Assembly: GCA_029721435.1 (NCBI GenBank)
Contig: CM056583.1
Location: forward strand, 44,855,120-44,919,119
Reading direction: 5' to 3'
Source of the DNA: Gymnothorax reevesii
Taxonomy: Eukaryota; Chordata; Actinopteri; Anguilliformes; Muraenidae
DNA length: 64,000 nucleotides
Positions within the stretch are counted from its first letter, which is position 1, and the number at the start of each line of letters is the position of its first letter. Below are positions 10,901 through 21,330 of the stretch, piece after piece. The position numbers were made by a program, and so were the translations under genes. The notes under the pieces are model-generated. The model saw only the letters and a program-made list of their open reading frames with translations. It had not been told where the DNA came from and made no database searches.

Positions 10901-13900
10901 AACAAGGGCCTCTGGAAGAGAAAGAGGCCCACAGCATCACGATCCTCCCCCATAATTCACTGTGGGCATGAGGTGCTTTTCTGCATACTCATCTTTTGTG
11001 TTCCGCCAGACCCACTTAGAGTGTTTGTTGCCAAAAGGTTCTATCTTGGTCTCATCAGACCAAAGCACACAGTCCCAGTTGAAGTCCCAGTACTGCTTAG
11101 CGAACTCCAGACGTTTGCGTTTATGATTGTGAGTGAGAAAAGTTTTTTTCCATGCATGCCTCCTAAACAGCTTGTTGGCAAGAAGATAGCGCCTGATGGT
11201 TGTTTTGGAAACTTTGTGACCCCAAGATGCTACCACTTGTTGCAATTCTTTAACAGTGAGCTTTGGAGAACTTTTTATTTCTCTTACCATCCTCCTCACT
11301 GTGTGTGGTGGCAAAATAACCTTGCGTGCTCGTCCAGGCTTGTTTACCACTGTTCCAGTTGTTTTAAACTTCTTAATGATTCCTCTGACAGTAGATATGG
11401 GCAGGTGCAGATGAGTGGCTATTTTCTGGTAGCCATTGCCAGACTTGTGAAGGTCGACACACATCTGCCTTACTTGAATGATGTGTTCCTTTGTCTTTCC
11501 CATGTTGAAGAGTGGATAAGAGAAATGGCCTCTGTGTCACGGCCTAATTTATACCCCAGGGAAACAGGAAGTGATGAATTACTAATTAAATGTTCATAGA
11601 TACTCTGATCAACTTTGTAACCTACTGTACTAATGACAGAAATACTTCAATTACATTTATTTCCAAGGAACTGTTGGGTGTGCCAATGATTGTGGAACAG
11701 CTGATATTATGAAAAATAATTATTTTTTTAGTCAGGGATTTTTTTTCCTGTAAAATACACTTGAGTTGAAGGTCACATTTTTCAACAATTTTCAGTGTGA
11801 GAGTATGCTTCTGCAATAAAAATTGAATTTATTTTAAGGCTTTTAACACATCTTAACCAGGGGTGCCAATAATTACGGAGGGTGCTGTATATATCTTCAC
11901 CTGTTTAAAATGTGAAAACATTCCAGTAATAATTGTGGTTTCCAAAGCCTGGAAGAAATTTCGGACAAAATGGCCGCCGGCAGCCATATTGGACGTGCGA
12001 AATTGACGAAAATCAGTCTTGAGCATTGTCATTAATATATCTTCACCTGTGTAAAATTTGAAAACATTCCTATGATAATTGTGGCTTCCAGCGCCCGGAA
12101 CATAAAATCTCTGCGGGGGCGGCCCCGGAACTAAACCATAGTATCTCCTAACTATCTTCGTCGGGGAGATATAAACTGTATACATATGTGTACAAAAATT
12201 AAATGTGTACTTAAAAGCCAATTTGACCCCTTTTAGCCCCGCCCCTCAGCTGTTGGGGGTGGGCCAGGGCCCACACTGTCATAGTATCAAACTATAGTTA
12301 TAATGCCCACCATGGAGCCTGGGGGCCATGAAATTCACAATTTTGATGAAGCACCTCAAGACCCTTCCATCTATGAAGAGTATTGGTTTCCAGCTTATAT
12401 GCGTCTGGAAAAGAAGATTTTAAAAATTTCAGCCAATTTGACCACTTTTAGCCCCGCCCCTCAGAGCCACTGGGGGTGGGCACCATATAATCCTCAATTT
12501 TTGTGCATATTTGACCAAGGAAGGTTCCTGCAAAATTTTATTGAAATCGGATCAGCGGTTTCTGAGAAGTCGAAAATGTGAATTCTTTATGGACGCACGA
12601 TGGATGACACACAACGGACGACGATGGACAAAAGGCGATTAGAATAGGTCACTTGAGACTTTGCCTCAGGTGACCAAAAAAGTCCTCACTGGACAGCACG
12701 ATGGCACCATGGGTTTAAGCGCACTCTGAAACCGTTTCTAAAAGGGCGTCTTGAGATGATCTGGTGAGCATCACGTGAGGCAGCACTACTGAACAGTTTT
12801 GAAGCACATCACGCAGGGGATGCTGGGATAAACAAACAGACAGCACTCTTACCTGAATCTCACAAGCTGTGACCAGATTATGAATGTAGTAAAAAGCTTC
12901 TTCTACGGTCTCCCCGACAGACACAAGTCCATGATTTCTCAAAATAAGAACCTGTGAATACACCACATTTATCAGTTAGTGTGATTTTATGTACGTTGTA
13001 CAAGAGTTTCAAGAGACGTGAAATTAAAGATGAAAGAAGTACCTTGCTTTTGGGTCCCAGGTTCTTCTGTATCAGAACCTTCTCGGACTCGTCCACGAGG
13101 ATCCCCTGATAGTCGTGGTACGCAACCTCTCCAAGGGAGAGTGCCTCTGGAGAGATGGGCAGTAGACCACATTTCATGGCCGAAACCTGGGACACAGAGT
13201 AGACAAAGGGAACCATGAGCGAAAAGTAACTGAAGCTGTGCCACATAAGAGCAGAGCGCTGAGGCTGCCGGGTTAGCTCACTCGGTTAAGGCACTTAGGA
13301 CTTATTTTTTCAGAGGGAGCATACTCCTGTCATTGAAGTCATGCATTCGAAAGGTGCATCACAATATCAAGCTTAAGTGGGACTGTTTGCCGGGACAGAG
13401 GGACACACCGCAGCCCCAGCAGGAGTGTGGATATGAACGATGCACTTCACATCGGGTCGAGCAGCGTAGATTGCCGAGTGCAGGGTAAATCCAGCCTGAT
13501 TCACTCCCAGGTTGGTACTCCCACGGTCCACAATCTCTCCTTGCAGGTTGATTTTCACCTGAAGTTCATTTAAATAGGCGTCAGATCACGGCAGTATAAT
13601 ACACACAAACCCACTCGCTCACTCCAGCATGAAAAACTGTTCTATGACACTCATAAAAACCACAGCTCAAACTTTCCACTCAATCCCATGGATGGAAGTT
13701 TACATGCAGTGCTCCTCAACTCCAAACACAAGAGGAAAAGACTAATATTGGCTGGAACAGGTACAGAGTTTGCGCAGCCTACTTAAACACAGACACTCAC
13801 CAGACTGGATGCAGAGACTTCGCTGTACAGGAGGCCGAAGGGAACGATGAGGAAACGCTCCTGCTCAGAGTTCAGTCTAACCTGTGACACAAACCAGGCA

Positions 13901-16900
13901 GATAATGAGAGGGAAGTGATCATATGGCACAGACAGACCACTCAAATGTACTGGTCTCTGACTCAGAGAGCTTCAGCAGAATAGATGGCTTGACTTTCTT
14001 TGTTGTAATATTCAGATCTTGAAGAACTGAATGCAAAGGAGCCAAGAAATTGTTAAGTGCAGCTGTTTAACTGTATCTGAAAGCTGCATTAATGGATTTA
14101 GACAGGCACATTCAATCACTGAATAACCAGCCGCAAACATTCGCTGACCAATCCTACTTTCTCCTGACCTCACAGCTGGCCTCTCTTTGATACTACTGAA
14201 ATATAACTTCAGAAACATCAAAGGTACAGCGTTCACTGAAAATAATCTATTCTGAGGAATTCAATGTACATTATACAGTAAATTAAGGGTGTGCATGCCG
14301 ACCTGGGTTGAAATTCAAATATTCTTGCAGTTGCAGATCAATGAACTCATATTCTGTTTCAAGTTCAATTAAACTTCATTTAAAGTTTCCTCCACAAGTC
14401 ACGCATCTCTCGTTGAAGAGATACTAAGTATACTAGGACTGTGTGCTGTGGATTAGCCGACTTCTCCAATACATGTTTGAGAAATATACCAGTTCCTCGC
14501 AATATAAAATTTGTGGTAAATCGACTGAATTGGTCACGTAACGCTACGACAAGTAACGTTATCTTCAAATAACATTTGCACAACTGGCGTTTTTAATCTA
14601 TGACACAAACAAATTGTACAAATCATGCCCAATTCAATCAGCATCTCAAAAAACTATATAGCAGGAGGCCTAGATTAGCAAGTTAAGAAATGATAGCTTT
14701 TCTGTCCGTTGCTCACTTTTCATTCTACCGTTTTACCCTCTAAGTGATTGTTTTTCAGAAACGTACTTAATAGTCGAGGCAGTTCCACTGCATTCTTTTA
14801 TTTTCGGCAGCATGTCCTTGGCTGCCATTTAGGCGATCAGTTCTGATATTTTTTTCTGTTCGAACAGCAGCTTATTTTTGAGCAGGGCTTGTGAATTCTG
14901 TAGCCCATTATCACATTGCTGGCATTGTTAGATCGAGTGACCTTGCAGGACTCTTCCCACTGACGCTGACTGAACTATTGTAATGTTGGCATTGCATATT
15001 CTGCTGACAACTATAAATAAAATATTGCCTGCCGTGTCAAAATATCGTCATATTCAAGAATACCCCACAAAGGCTACTTTTTTCTGATACAATGCCGAAT
15101 TTTTTTTTTCTCATGAGCCATTATGCGACCCAGTAGAAAACACAGATAGTAATTTCAGTATTCAAATGCTGGCACCACCTTTGCTTAGCCACGTATTCAA
15201 CTACCCACGCTCCCCCTCCTGTATACACCAGAAAAACTACAAGGGGCAATTTACACAGTTCACCCCACCAAAGCCACTCAAGAGAATGCAAACTATTCAC
15301 ACTTCTGAAGACTCAGAATATTTTGCCATTCCCTCAGGCGCATTCACTACAAATAACTACAGTTACATCTTTCCCACTCAGAACAGAATCAGAGTTGGAG
15401 TTACATAGCTACATAGCAAGGGTCTGCAAATATAACCAAGCAAATCAGTCCCCCGGCTCAACTGACGAGTCTGCAAACAAGGCTGTTACGGCAGTAGGAG
15501 AAGCTCACAGTCAGGTGGTTGTAGATGAGCTGGGACCAGCTGAAGAGGTCGGTGAGGCGGTAAAAGGCCGCCAGTTTGCAGCGCAGAAGCTTTTCACCCT
15601 TCTCATAGGCAATGGAGTCTGACCCACGCAGGTCATTCACAGGGGTCACCATGCCCAAGCCTGGAAAACAACATCAACGCTGTCAAAGGAAATGGCTGAT
15701 TTATCACACTTCAGTGTCATTATAGGGCACAGCACAGGGAAGGGATATGGGAAGTGGATATTGCGCATATGGTTTTTGGGCACAATGTATATAGAGGACA
15801 GGACCACACACTGAGCAGAGTATGTGGACTGCTGATGAGAACAGGCCTTGGAAAAATGCATCGACTGTCAACATTCATATGAAGAGTTTGTTTCCAAAAC
15901 CCAATATATCCATTTTACTCAAATTGAGTAAATGAGCTACCACTGCGTTGGCTGCTACTGCATTTTAAAGAAAAACACTAACTTTGACCATGAAAAAAAT
16001 ACACCTAGTGGTATGAATTACTATTAACAGATTTTTGCACCACGTGTAAGAATCGCAGGGCCATCGATCTACGGTATTATTGAAATTTTTGTAATTTTGG
16101 CACTTATTGCACTCCGGAAACAAACTCTTCATATGAAACAGGACATTAAAGCCCTGACAAACAAATACCCATGATGTGGGATGTAGCCTAGCTTGCATTT
16201 AGTATGTCTCAGGGATGACAAAACAAGGCACATTAGAAAACCCAGCGGGCTGCACTTACTCATGTTGAGGGCAGCCATGCCCCCTTGTGGCGTCGCTGGG
16301 AACATGGTGGGGGTGCTGGTGGTCATATAGTCTGCGATCTGCTGCAGGGCCAGCAGGCTGGTGGGCGTCTTCCCCTTCTTCAGCTGGTCCTGGATCATGG
16401 ACTCCAGCTCATCACAGAAGGCCTGCAGCACAGCCGGAGAACACAAGTCAATGCAGTGACATCACAACCAGCACCGCTTAGTCCAAATGAATTCACATCA
16501 AGCCTCATTTCCAGCATCATTCCATCTTTTCGTTCCCCAAAACTCAGTTAGTGAATTTAAAGATTTAAATTGATATACAAGTGCTAAATTCAAAAGACTA
16601 AAGCTCGAAAGTAGGATTCTGGTAGGAATTTCTCAGATAGGCCAATAATGTCCATTTGTAATTCCTCCAATTAAAAACTGCGGGGAGAACCACCCACATC
16701 CATAAAATGTCCTTCAACATTCCCCTCGTTTTTGACGGCAGTCGATCTGACCAACCTAACTTCCCAATTTCCTGGTTCCTGGAATGTCAGCGTTCGCTCT
16801 GAGATGGTAACGCGATGAGTGACAAAGGAAGGACTAGCAGGATCTGCTGCTCTAATTTTCACCAGTGCGGTACAGCTTTTTCCTGTCCAATCCAAACACG

Positions 16901-18326
16901 CTTTATCTGCAGCAGCCGTCTGCCCAGCGTGTCACCCAACAGAAACATAAAGGGCGCCTTTCTGCCATTACGGACGGCCTGTACAGACGAGCGTAAAACA
17001 CTGCGAGAGTCTTTATTACACAGACAAAGACCAGCACAGCTGATGAATGGGCGAATCATGTGGCGGAGCGAGAGAACGATTGTACGCGAGGAGCGACATC
17101 ATGACGTATAAAGTTTCCTTTCGCTTCATTCTGCCCCTACTAGCATTCTGTTAGTTTTTAAAAATAAATTAATCTGTATGTTTGAGTTTTAGCATTCGGC
17201 ATAGGAAAAAGTCGAGATATAACAGAAGTCACAATGAATGGAGTGGGTTTCACTATACCGTTGAGATTTTTTTATTTTTCATCTTCAGAGCCTTGCTCAA
17301 CAGACGTGGGAAAGTGTACATGAAATTATAATGTACACACACACACACACACATAAGAGGAGGCACATTTGTGGCCGTATTTCTGTGACAGTGCATGTTG
17401 ATATGTGGTCGGGACTCAGCAATGTGTGTGTATTTGTGTGGTCGTGTAGCCATGTATGCAGCTGTGTGTGTGAATATGTGTGTGTCTGCTATCACACATG
17501 TGTGCTTATATACAGATGGGTGACAAATTAATGGAAAATCAATGTAAATGGTCTGAGTGAGGTGCTGGGCCTCCACAAGGAGCCAGATCAGCTTAAAACA
17601 CCATGACAGAGTCTGCGAGAGTAAACCTTCACAGGGGGGATGGAGTAACCATCTTTCAAGGGATATTTCCTCATCTAACAATCTAATGACAATGAAAAAG
17701 AGTGCCGTCCAAAACATTGTTCCAAAATCTCTTACACGAGTTCACTTGGTTAGAAATCTGGTGATTGCGAAGGCAGTGCCATATGCTTATGATCATTTTT
17801 ACTCTCCCAAAATCGATGCAGTGACCTCTTGTGTGCCGGAGGCTTGGGCCTGTGCCATCGTGGTAGGAATGCTTCACCATAGGCTATAAAGGCGATCATC
17901 CCAAATAACTGCATAGATTTGCAGTGACCCTTCTCCCTTCAAGGGGACGAGTGAAACCCAAACCATGCCAGGAACATGAATGGAACCAACAGCATTGTTT
18001 TTGCACATATTTATGCAAGTGTTTTTCTCCTTTAATTTGTCCCCTGTCTGCATATAATTTGTCTGAATATATGTGTGTGCACTTGAGCATATGAGTGCAT
18101 TCAAGTGTGTGTCTGTGTCAGGATAACTGACCGGGCTCTGCAGGATCATGGACACCCTCTTCCTCTGCTCCATCATGTTGAAGTCCTGCCGCAGGTCGGG
18201 CGCCATGTTCCTCTCGCGCTGGTACTCGGCGCTGCTCTCGTCCACGCGGTCGAAGTAGCGCTCCTTGTGCGGGGCGGTGGTGGGTGGGGGGACCGTCACC
18301 ACCCCAGCGCTCGAGTCACCGTTCAT
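4875..18326 (-). CDS. add1: alpha-adducin gene, coding exons 2-12 (5' part; 3' end off the window)
   Basis: Alpha-adducin is a membrane-skeleton protein that caps fast-growing actin ends and recruits spectrin to actin at the cell cortex (family knowledge). I spliced eleven minus-strand exons by eye: 18326-18132, 16422-16260, 15660-15509, 13881-13801, 13558-13409, 13186-13043, 12951-12853, 9469-9296, 9012-8761, 5429-5334 and 4964-4875. They total 1596 bp, or residues 1-532, with GT/AG at every junction and no in-frame stop. Human alpha-adducin is about 737 residues, so roughly the last 200 (rest of neck, tail, MARCKS-like basic end) lie beyond position 1. The head, about residues 130-390, has the class II aldolase-like fold. 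H239 and H241 in [10 protein letters not shown] and N-H-G at 301-303 match the aldolase metal-site motifs, although adducins are not known enzymes. The N-terminus ([18 protein letters not shown]) identifies alpha rather than beta or gamma. Introns 8, 10 and 12 carry transposons or long unclassified DNA. Confidence 0.96.
5334..5429 (-). CDS. add1: add1 exon, residues 471-502 (neck)
   Basis: This 96-bp phase-0 exon starts after GATTACAG with [10 protein letters not shown] and ends [12 protein letters not shown], with donor [23 protein letters not shown] is nearly invariant in alpha-adducins. A minus-strand ORF in another frame here is a shadow. Confidence 0.95.
5430..8760. other. add1 intron 10, about 3.3 kb, no element recognised
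   Basis: This intron lies between the exons for residues 387-470 and 471-502. It is mostly AT-rich with a short GC-rich stretch at 8060-8220, where overlapping ORFs on both strands show no adducin or other recognisable sequence and no convincing splice pair. No transposon ends were seen. Confidence 0.5.
8761..9012 (-). CDS. add1: add1 exon, residues 387-470 (neck region)
   Basis: This 252-bp exon starts after CTCCAG with [20 protein letters not shown] and contains [20 protein letters not shown]. It ends SPKAKTK at donor GTGTGG. It is much more GC- and CpG-rich than the surrounding introns. The matching exon in mammals carries the regulatory neck sequences. Confidence 0.94.
9296..9469 (-). 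CDS. add1: add1 exon, residues 329-386 (end of head)
   Basis: This 174-bp exon starts [20 protein letters not shown] and ends [14 protein letters not shown], with donor GTAGGA. It closes the head domain. The segment around [17 protein letters not shown] is more divergent from mammals, as expected for a loop. The intron upstream of it holds the nested 10161-12675 element. Confidence 0.94.
9470..10160. other. add1 intron 8, proximal part
   Basis: AT-rich intron sequence between exon 9296-9469 and the nested repeat beginning at 10161; nothing recognised. Confidence 0.5.
10281..11887 (-). mobile_element. Tc1-like transposon, copy C
   Basis: The ends CAGCGCCCTC and its inverse GAGGGTGCTG are flanked by TA at 10279-10280 and 11888-11889. 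It is 1607 bp long, belongs to the same family as copies B and D, and is nested inside the 10161-12675 element in add1 intron 8. Confidence 0.93.
10499..11503 (-). pseudogene. Tc1-like transposase, copy C (broken)
   Basis: The ATG is at 11503. The HTH ([19 protein letters not shown]), hook and first catalytic aspartate ([11 protein letters not shown]) are open to 10937. One base is lost after GGGS and eight bases (the GGGAACC region) a little downstream, which together restore the frame. A TGA replaces arginine CGA just before KLKMGRHW, and another TGA lies at 10622-10624. FQQDNDPKH and [11 protein letters not shown] retain the other two acidic residues. The original end is TAA at 10499-10501. 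Confidence 0.87.
12853..12951 (-). CDS. add1: add1 exon, residues 296-328
   Basis: This 99-bp exon starts [14 protein letters not shown] and ends TACEIQ, with donor GTAAGA. The RNHG motif is the third histidine position of the class II aldolase-like fold. Confidence 0.95.
13043..13186 (-). CDS. add1: add1 exon, residues 248-295
   Basis: This 144-bp exon reads [20 protein letters not shown] and ends KNLGPKSK. Its donor, GTACTT, is weaker than its neighbours', but the phase and the protein join are exact. Confidence 0.95.
13261..13366 (+). repeat. possible tRNA-like SINE head or tRNA relic
   Basis: In add1 intron 6, GGGTTAGCTCACTCGGTTAA resembles a tRNA D-arm with box A, and GCATTCGAAAG about 75 bases downstream resembles a degraded box B. 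The spacing is too long and there is no acceptor stem pairing, so a functional tRNA gene is unlikely. Confidence 0.25.
13409..13558 (-). CDS. add1: add1 exon, residues 198-247 (aldolase-like HxH segment)
   Basis: This 150-bp exon runs from [14 protein letters not shown] to [10 protein letters not shown], with donor GTGTGT. The H-x-H pair (239, 241) occupies the metal-binding position of class II aldolases. [20 protein letters not shown] is the most conserved stretch of the family. Confidence 0.96.
13801..13881 (-). CDS. add1: add1 exon, residues 171-197
   Basis: This 81-bp phase-0 exon reads [20 protein letters not shown] and ends EVSASSL, with acceptor GTCACAG and donor GTGAGT. The FLIVPFG core is characteristic of adducin heads. 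Confidence 0.95.
13882..15508. other. add1 intron 4, no element recognised
   Basis: AT-rich intron of about 1.6 kb. No exon, transposon ends or repeat family recognised. Confidence 0.5.
15509..15660 (-). CDS. add1: add1 exon, residues 120-170
   Basis: This 152-bp exon starts after TTTTCCAG and completes the split serine codon. It reads [20 protein letters not shown] and continues to LIYNHLT, with donor GTGAGC (phase 0). It begins the aldolase-like head domain. Confidence 0.95.
15661..16259. other. add1 intron 3
   Basis: Intron of 599 bp. A direct repeat CATATGAAGAGTTTGTTTCC (15878-15897) recurs inverted near 16117-16136, so this intron contains a diverged inverted repeat, possibly a worn miniature element. 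No coding content. Confidence 0.4.
16260..16422 (-). CDS. add1: add1 exon, residues 66-120
   Basis: This 163-bp exon starts after CTGCAG with [10 protein letters not shown] and ends inside a serine codon (phase 1) at donor GTAAGT. It encodes the N-terminal helical lead-in to the head, including [11 protein letters not shown] and [10 protein letters not shown], which are typical of adducins. Confidence 0.95.
16423..18131. other. add1 intron 2 with CA/TG microsatellites
   Basis: Intron of 1.7 kb. An (AC)n run lies at 17335-17353 and interrupted TG-rich tracts lie at 17422-17512 and 18067-18118. ORFs here translate these tracts and have no meaning. Confidence 0.6.
17335..17353. repeat. (AC)n microsatellite
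   Basis: Nine to ten uninterrupted AC units in add1 intron 2. Confidence 0.9.
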
Positions 18327-18340
18327 CGTGGTTTAAGCTC
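18132..18340 (-). CDS. add1: add1 first coding exon (start codon, residues 1-65)
   Basis: The acceptor TTCTGCAG is at 18341-18348, followed by a 14-base 5' UTR and the ATG at 18326-18324. It codes 65 residues, beginning [10 protein letters not shown] and ending MILQSP with donor GTCAGT (phase 0). The first 30 residues are close to mammalian alpha-adducin, which fixes the start. Because an acceptor precedes the ATG, at least one upstream non-coding exon must exist. Confidence 0.95.
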
Positions 18341-19540
18341 CTGCAGAACACAGAGACGGGGTTTATTTCGGAGAGCATGACCTCCAACCGCTCAGCGCAG
18401 GTCACTGACTGCTTAAGCCAGTAACATGAGCACAGCGCAGTGGTCAAACCTTCAGGCTTGATTTCTATTGCCGTCGGTCTTCCTTCAGGCTTGTGATGAT
18501 ATGACAGACTAATTGCGACCATACAGCTATGACAAAGTGAAACACTGAGTACTCGCACAAGAATTGGTAATAAAACTGCTTGATGGAACATGAAATTCTG
18601 ATTAACTGGGACATGCATGTTATTTTTCCACACATGTCCAGCTATAAAAAAATAGACAGTCTATAAAAATAGTCACTGATAAAAATATGGATTAAAAAAA
18701 CCAGTATGATGCAAATTTGAGACAGGACAGAGTAGATGGCCCAGTTCAGAGAAGTTCACCCTTCTTCTAAAAGGGCCTGTGTGATGACATCCTTTTGTCT
18801 TTGCCCAGCACCATGATACCCATCAAAACCAAATTCACTCATCATGGTCCGCTAAAAGACCACAACAACACCAGCAGCCAGACGGGCATGACCGAATATC
18901 ACTTGTCTGAACTGGCAACCGCCCTCACTTAGTTTTCTGGAGAATAAGCCATCAAGTAGACTCAGGAATATTGTTATAGTAGCCTCTGTATAGTGGCCAT
19001 TTCTTGATTTGGTTTTAGCACTTGTGTTTTTTTCTGACTGTCGGCAGGAGGACAGGTCTGCCTTAGCGCATTGGTGAGGCCTTATCTCCCCTTTCTTTTT
19101 CTGGCTCTGTTCCTTTTTGGCACCACTTTTTTGGACAGATTCTTAGTTTGCCTTGCTGAAGAATTTTGCTTCCGACATCTGTTTAAGTTTGGAATTTTTG
19201 GGCTGCAACACCCCATCCTCTTCAGGCCAAAACGTTAGCAGGCGTGGGCTGAATCCTTCATAAACTGGTGGTTCTACTCATCACAAGACAGCTAAACGTT
19301 AGCCCTGCCTAGAACTGATAAACTAGCATTGTTATTAACGTGCGTTAGGCCACTCATTTCTCTTAATGGTATTTTTATCAATACAGGCACTTTTTGGATG
19401 TCTTTTTTTTGGTCAGTTGTCTCGGATTCTTTTTTCCCCCCAGGGGTATGGTTGCCCCTAAGGTACTCAAAAATCCACGAGGCAGAGCTTAAACAAGGGC
19501 AGAATTTTTTGGGCAGGGCATCATAATTTTGCCGTGTCCT
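18341..19540. other. add1 intron 1, proximal part
   Basis: No exon or repeat ends recognised. Short T runs only. Confidence 0.45.
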
Positions 19541-21330
19541 CGGATTTGCTCAACTCCACAACTTTTTCAAGTGAGTACTCTCTCCTGGTACATTGTGATA
19601 TACCAGAGTTCTGAAACTGAGTGAATATCACTTTTCAGTGCCTCTGATTGAAACTGATAAATTCAACTTTGCATTTGGCCAATTTGTCATGTTCTTGGGA
19701 ATTTTGGCCGAAACAGTAAGGGAGTTGAGAAAATGGTTATAGAGTTGACATAAGGTAACACACAACTTGCCGGATTTGCCTTCTGCGCAAAGTGGTTACT
19801 GCATAGCCTCGGAGCATCTTGACACACCTGAAGTAAAATTCATACCAAAATCAGAGGTTTATAAAAAACACAGGCCTTTCAATTGCTGAATTTGGGACAC
19901 ACCCTCTATTCTCTAAAGCACACCATTTTAAGAATGAAAGGAAATTAGACTGATTTTGTTATGCAAACGGGTGGAGGAGGGGATTTTGTTCAATCGTAGG
20001 AGGAAATGATGGTCAGCTTAGGCTGAATGAAGAAAAAAAAAAAAAAATCACTATTTTTGTCAAAAATTCTATCCATTGGTAGAATCTGGGCATTCCTAAT
20101 TAATTTGTGACACACCCATTAAGAGTGTAAACTGCATGCAATTGAGCAGCCTGAAACTCAGGTACAATATATAACATAGAAGTCATCATGCAGAGTGACA
20201 TACAAGCATGTCCCTGACCTGCATGTTGTCAATGGCCACACTGATCATTTCTGTGTTATTTGCTCCAATTTAGGCAATAATATGATCCTTAGCCATGACT
20301 TCTTATTTTGACATTTTCAAGTCCCGTTACCAAATGACTGAACTGCACCAACAAAGCAATGAAACTTGAAGTGAAGACTATTCCTGTTTTATAATTTCTG
20401 AGTCATTTGCTCCAATTTCAACGACAATACAGAACTAAACAAAACAAAAAAAAACAACAATACCAGCCCAGGTTTTTGTGACTTCTTATACCCAAATTTC
20501 AACTCCGTTAGTATTTTCCTCACCTCCATAACCAATATTTGTAACGGAGTTGGGGTAATGGAGTTGAGTGTTTTCCAGAAAAGTGGAATTTCCCATCAAC
20601 CAGTGCAGTAACTTTTGATGCTTCCCATCATACTATGGACAGTTTTGCACAAGTATTAGCAGAAGCAAGATTAAAAATTTGTCCCACCATTACCATAGAT
20701 TTTAATGAAGGTAACGGAGTGGAGTTTAAAAAATTTACTCACCATAGGATGCCAAAATTTTGAGAAATATTGAAATAATCATAGAGCCATTTTGAAAAAA
20801 GTCCACATGGCCGCTATGGGGGTCACACAAAGGTTCTGTTTGCATGGGCCATATACTGTGATTTCAGCCTCTGTCTCCAGGGGGCAGTCTGTGTGGTGAT
20901 GGTTATGGAGTTGAGTGGGTTTTTTGGAGACCCCTATTTTCAATGATTTTTCTTGGAAAACCACCACTTTTGATTTTTTTTTTTTGCTTAGGATATTTCT
21001 CTCACAGCGTCTTTTAATGTATGCATAGTTTCCAGCTAAACGAGATTGAAATCATTGAGTATTGAGAGTTTCAAAAATATCATCCAGATTTGGGACACTC
21101 CCAAAATGCCTCAAAATCCACTTTTTTGACCCCAAAAATGATGGATAGAATGAAAATACACCCATGATACTACAGTTCCAATTAGTAAGGACACACACCA
21201 AGAGTTTAATAGGTTAAAAACTAACCCTGTGGGATTATTTCAAAAATGTGGGACCCGGACTCTGCATTTCACTAATAGTGCCCATATTGAGAAAAATACC
21301 CTTAACCAAAACTCCCAACAAACACTCAAA
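19541..21330. repeat. unclassified repetitive non-coding region with recurring GGAGTTGA words
   Basis: The word GGAGTTGA or near variants recurs about six times (near 19718, 20542, 20559, 20713 and 20902, and inverted near 20499). Phrases such as GGGACACACC, GTGACACACC and GGGACACTCC also recur. It has no ORF and no clear terminal repeats. It looks like a self-similar non-autonomous repeat, but I cannot assign a family. Confidence 0.35.

Larger units (their letters stand above)
10161..12675. mobile_element. non-coding element with GGTCACC ends, split by Tc1 copy C
   Basis: GGTCACC at 10161-10167 is mirrored by GGTGACC at 12669-12675. A unit containing GGCGGCAGCCATATT and a following CTTCACCTGT-TAAAAT segment occurs twice: one copy is split by the Tc1 insertion (10214-10280 plus 11888-11960), the other is intact at about 11957-12120. 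Later parts include two CCCGCCCCTCAG blocks (12239 and 12454) and a tail with GGACGACGATGGACAAAAGG before GGTGACC. It lies in add1 intron 8. Class unknown; probably a non-autonomous DNA element. Confidence 0.55.

Noticed and set aside
10892..11599. 235-codon plus-strand ORF
   Set aside because: Antisense shadow of the Tc1 transposase of copy C.
13261..13366. functional tRNA gene
   Set aside because: Box A and box B are too far apart and no cloverleaf stem can be drawn; kept only as a possible SINE or tRNA relic.
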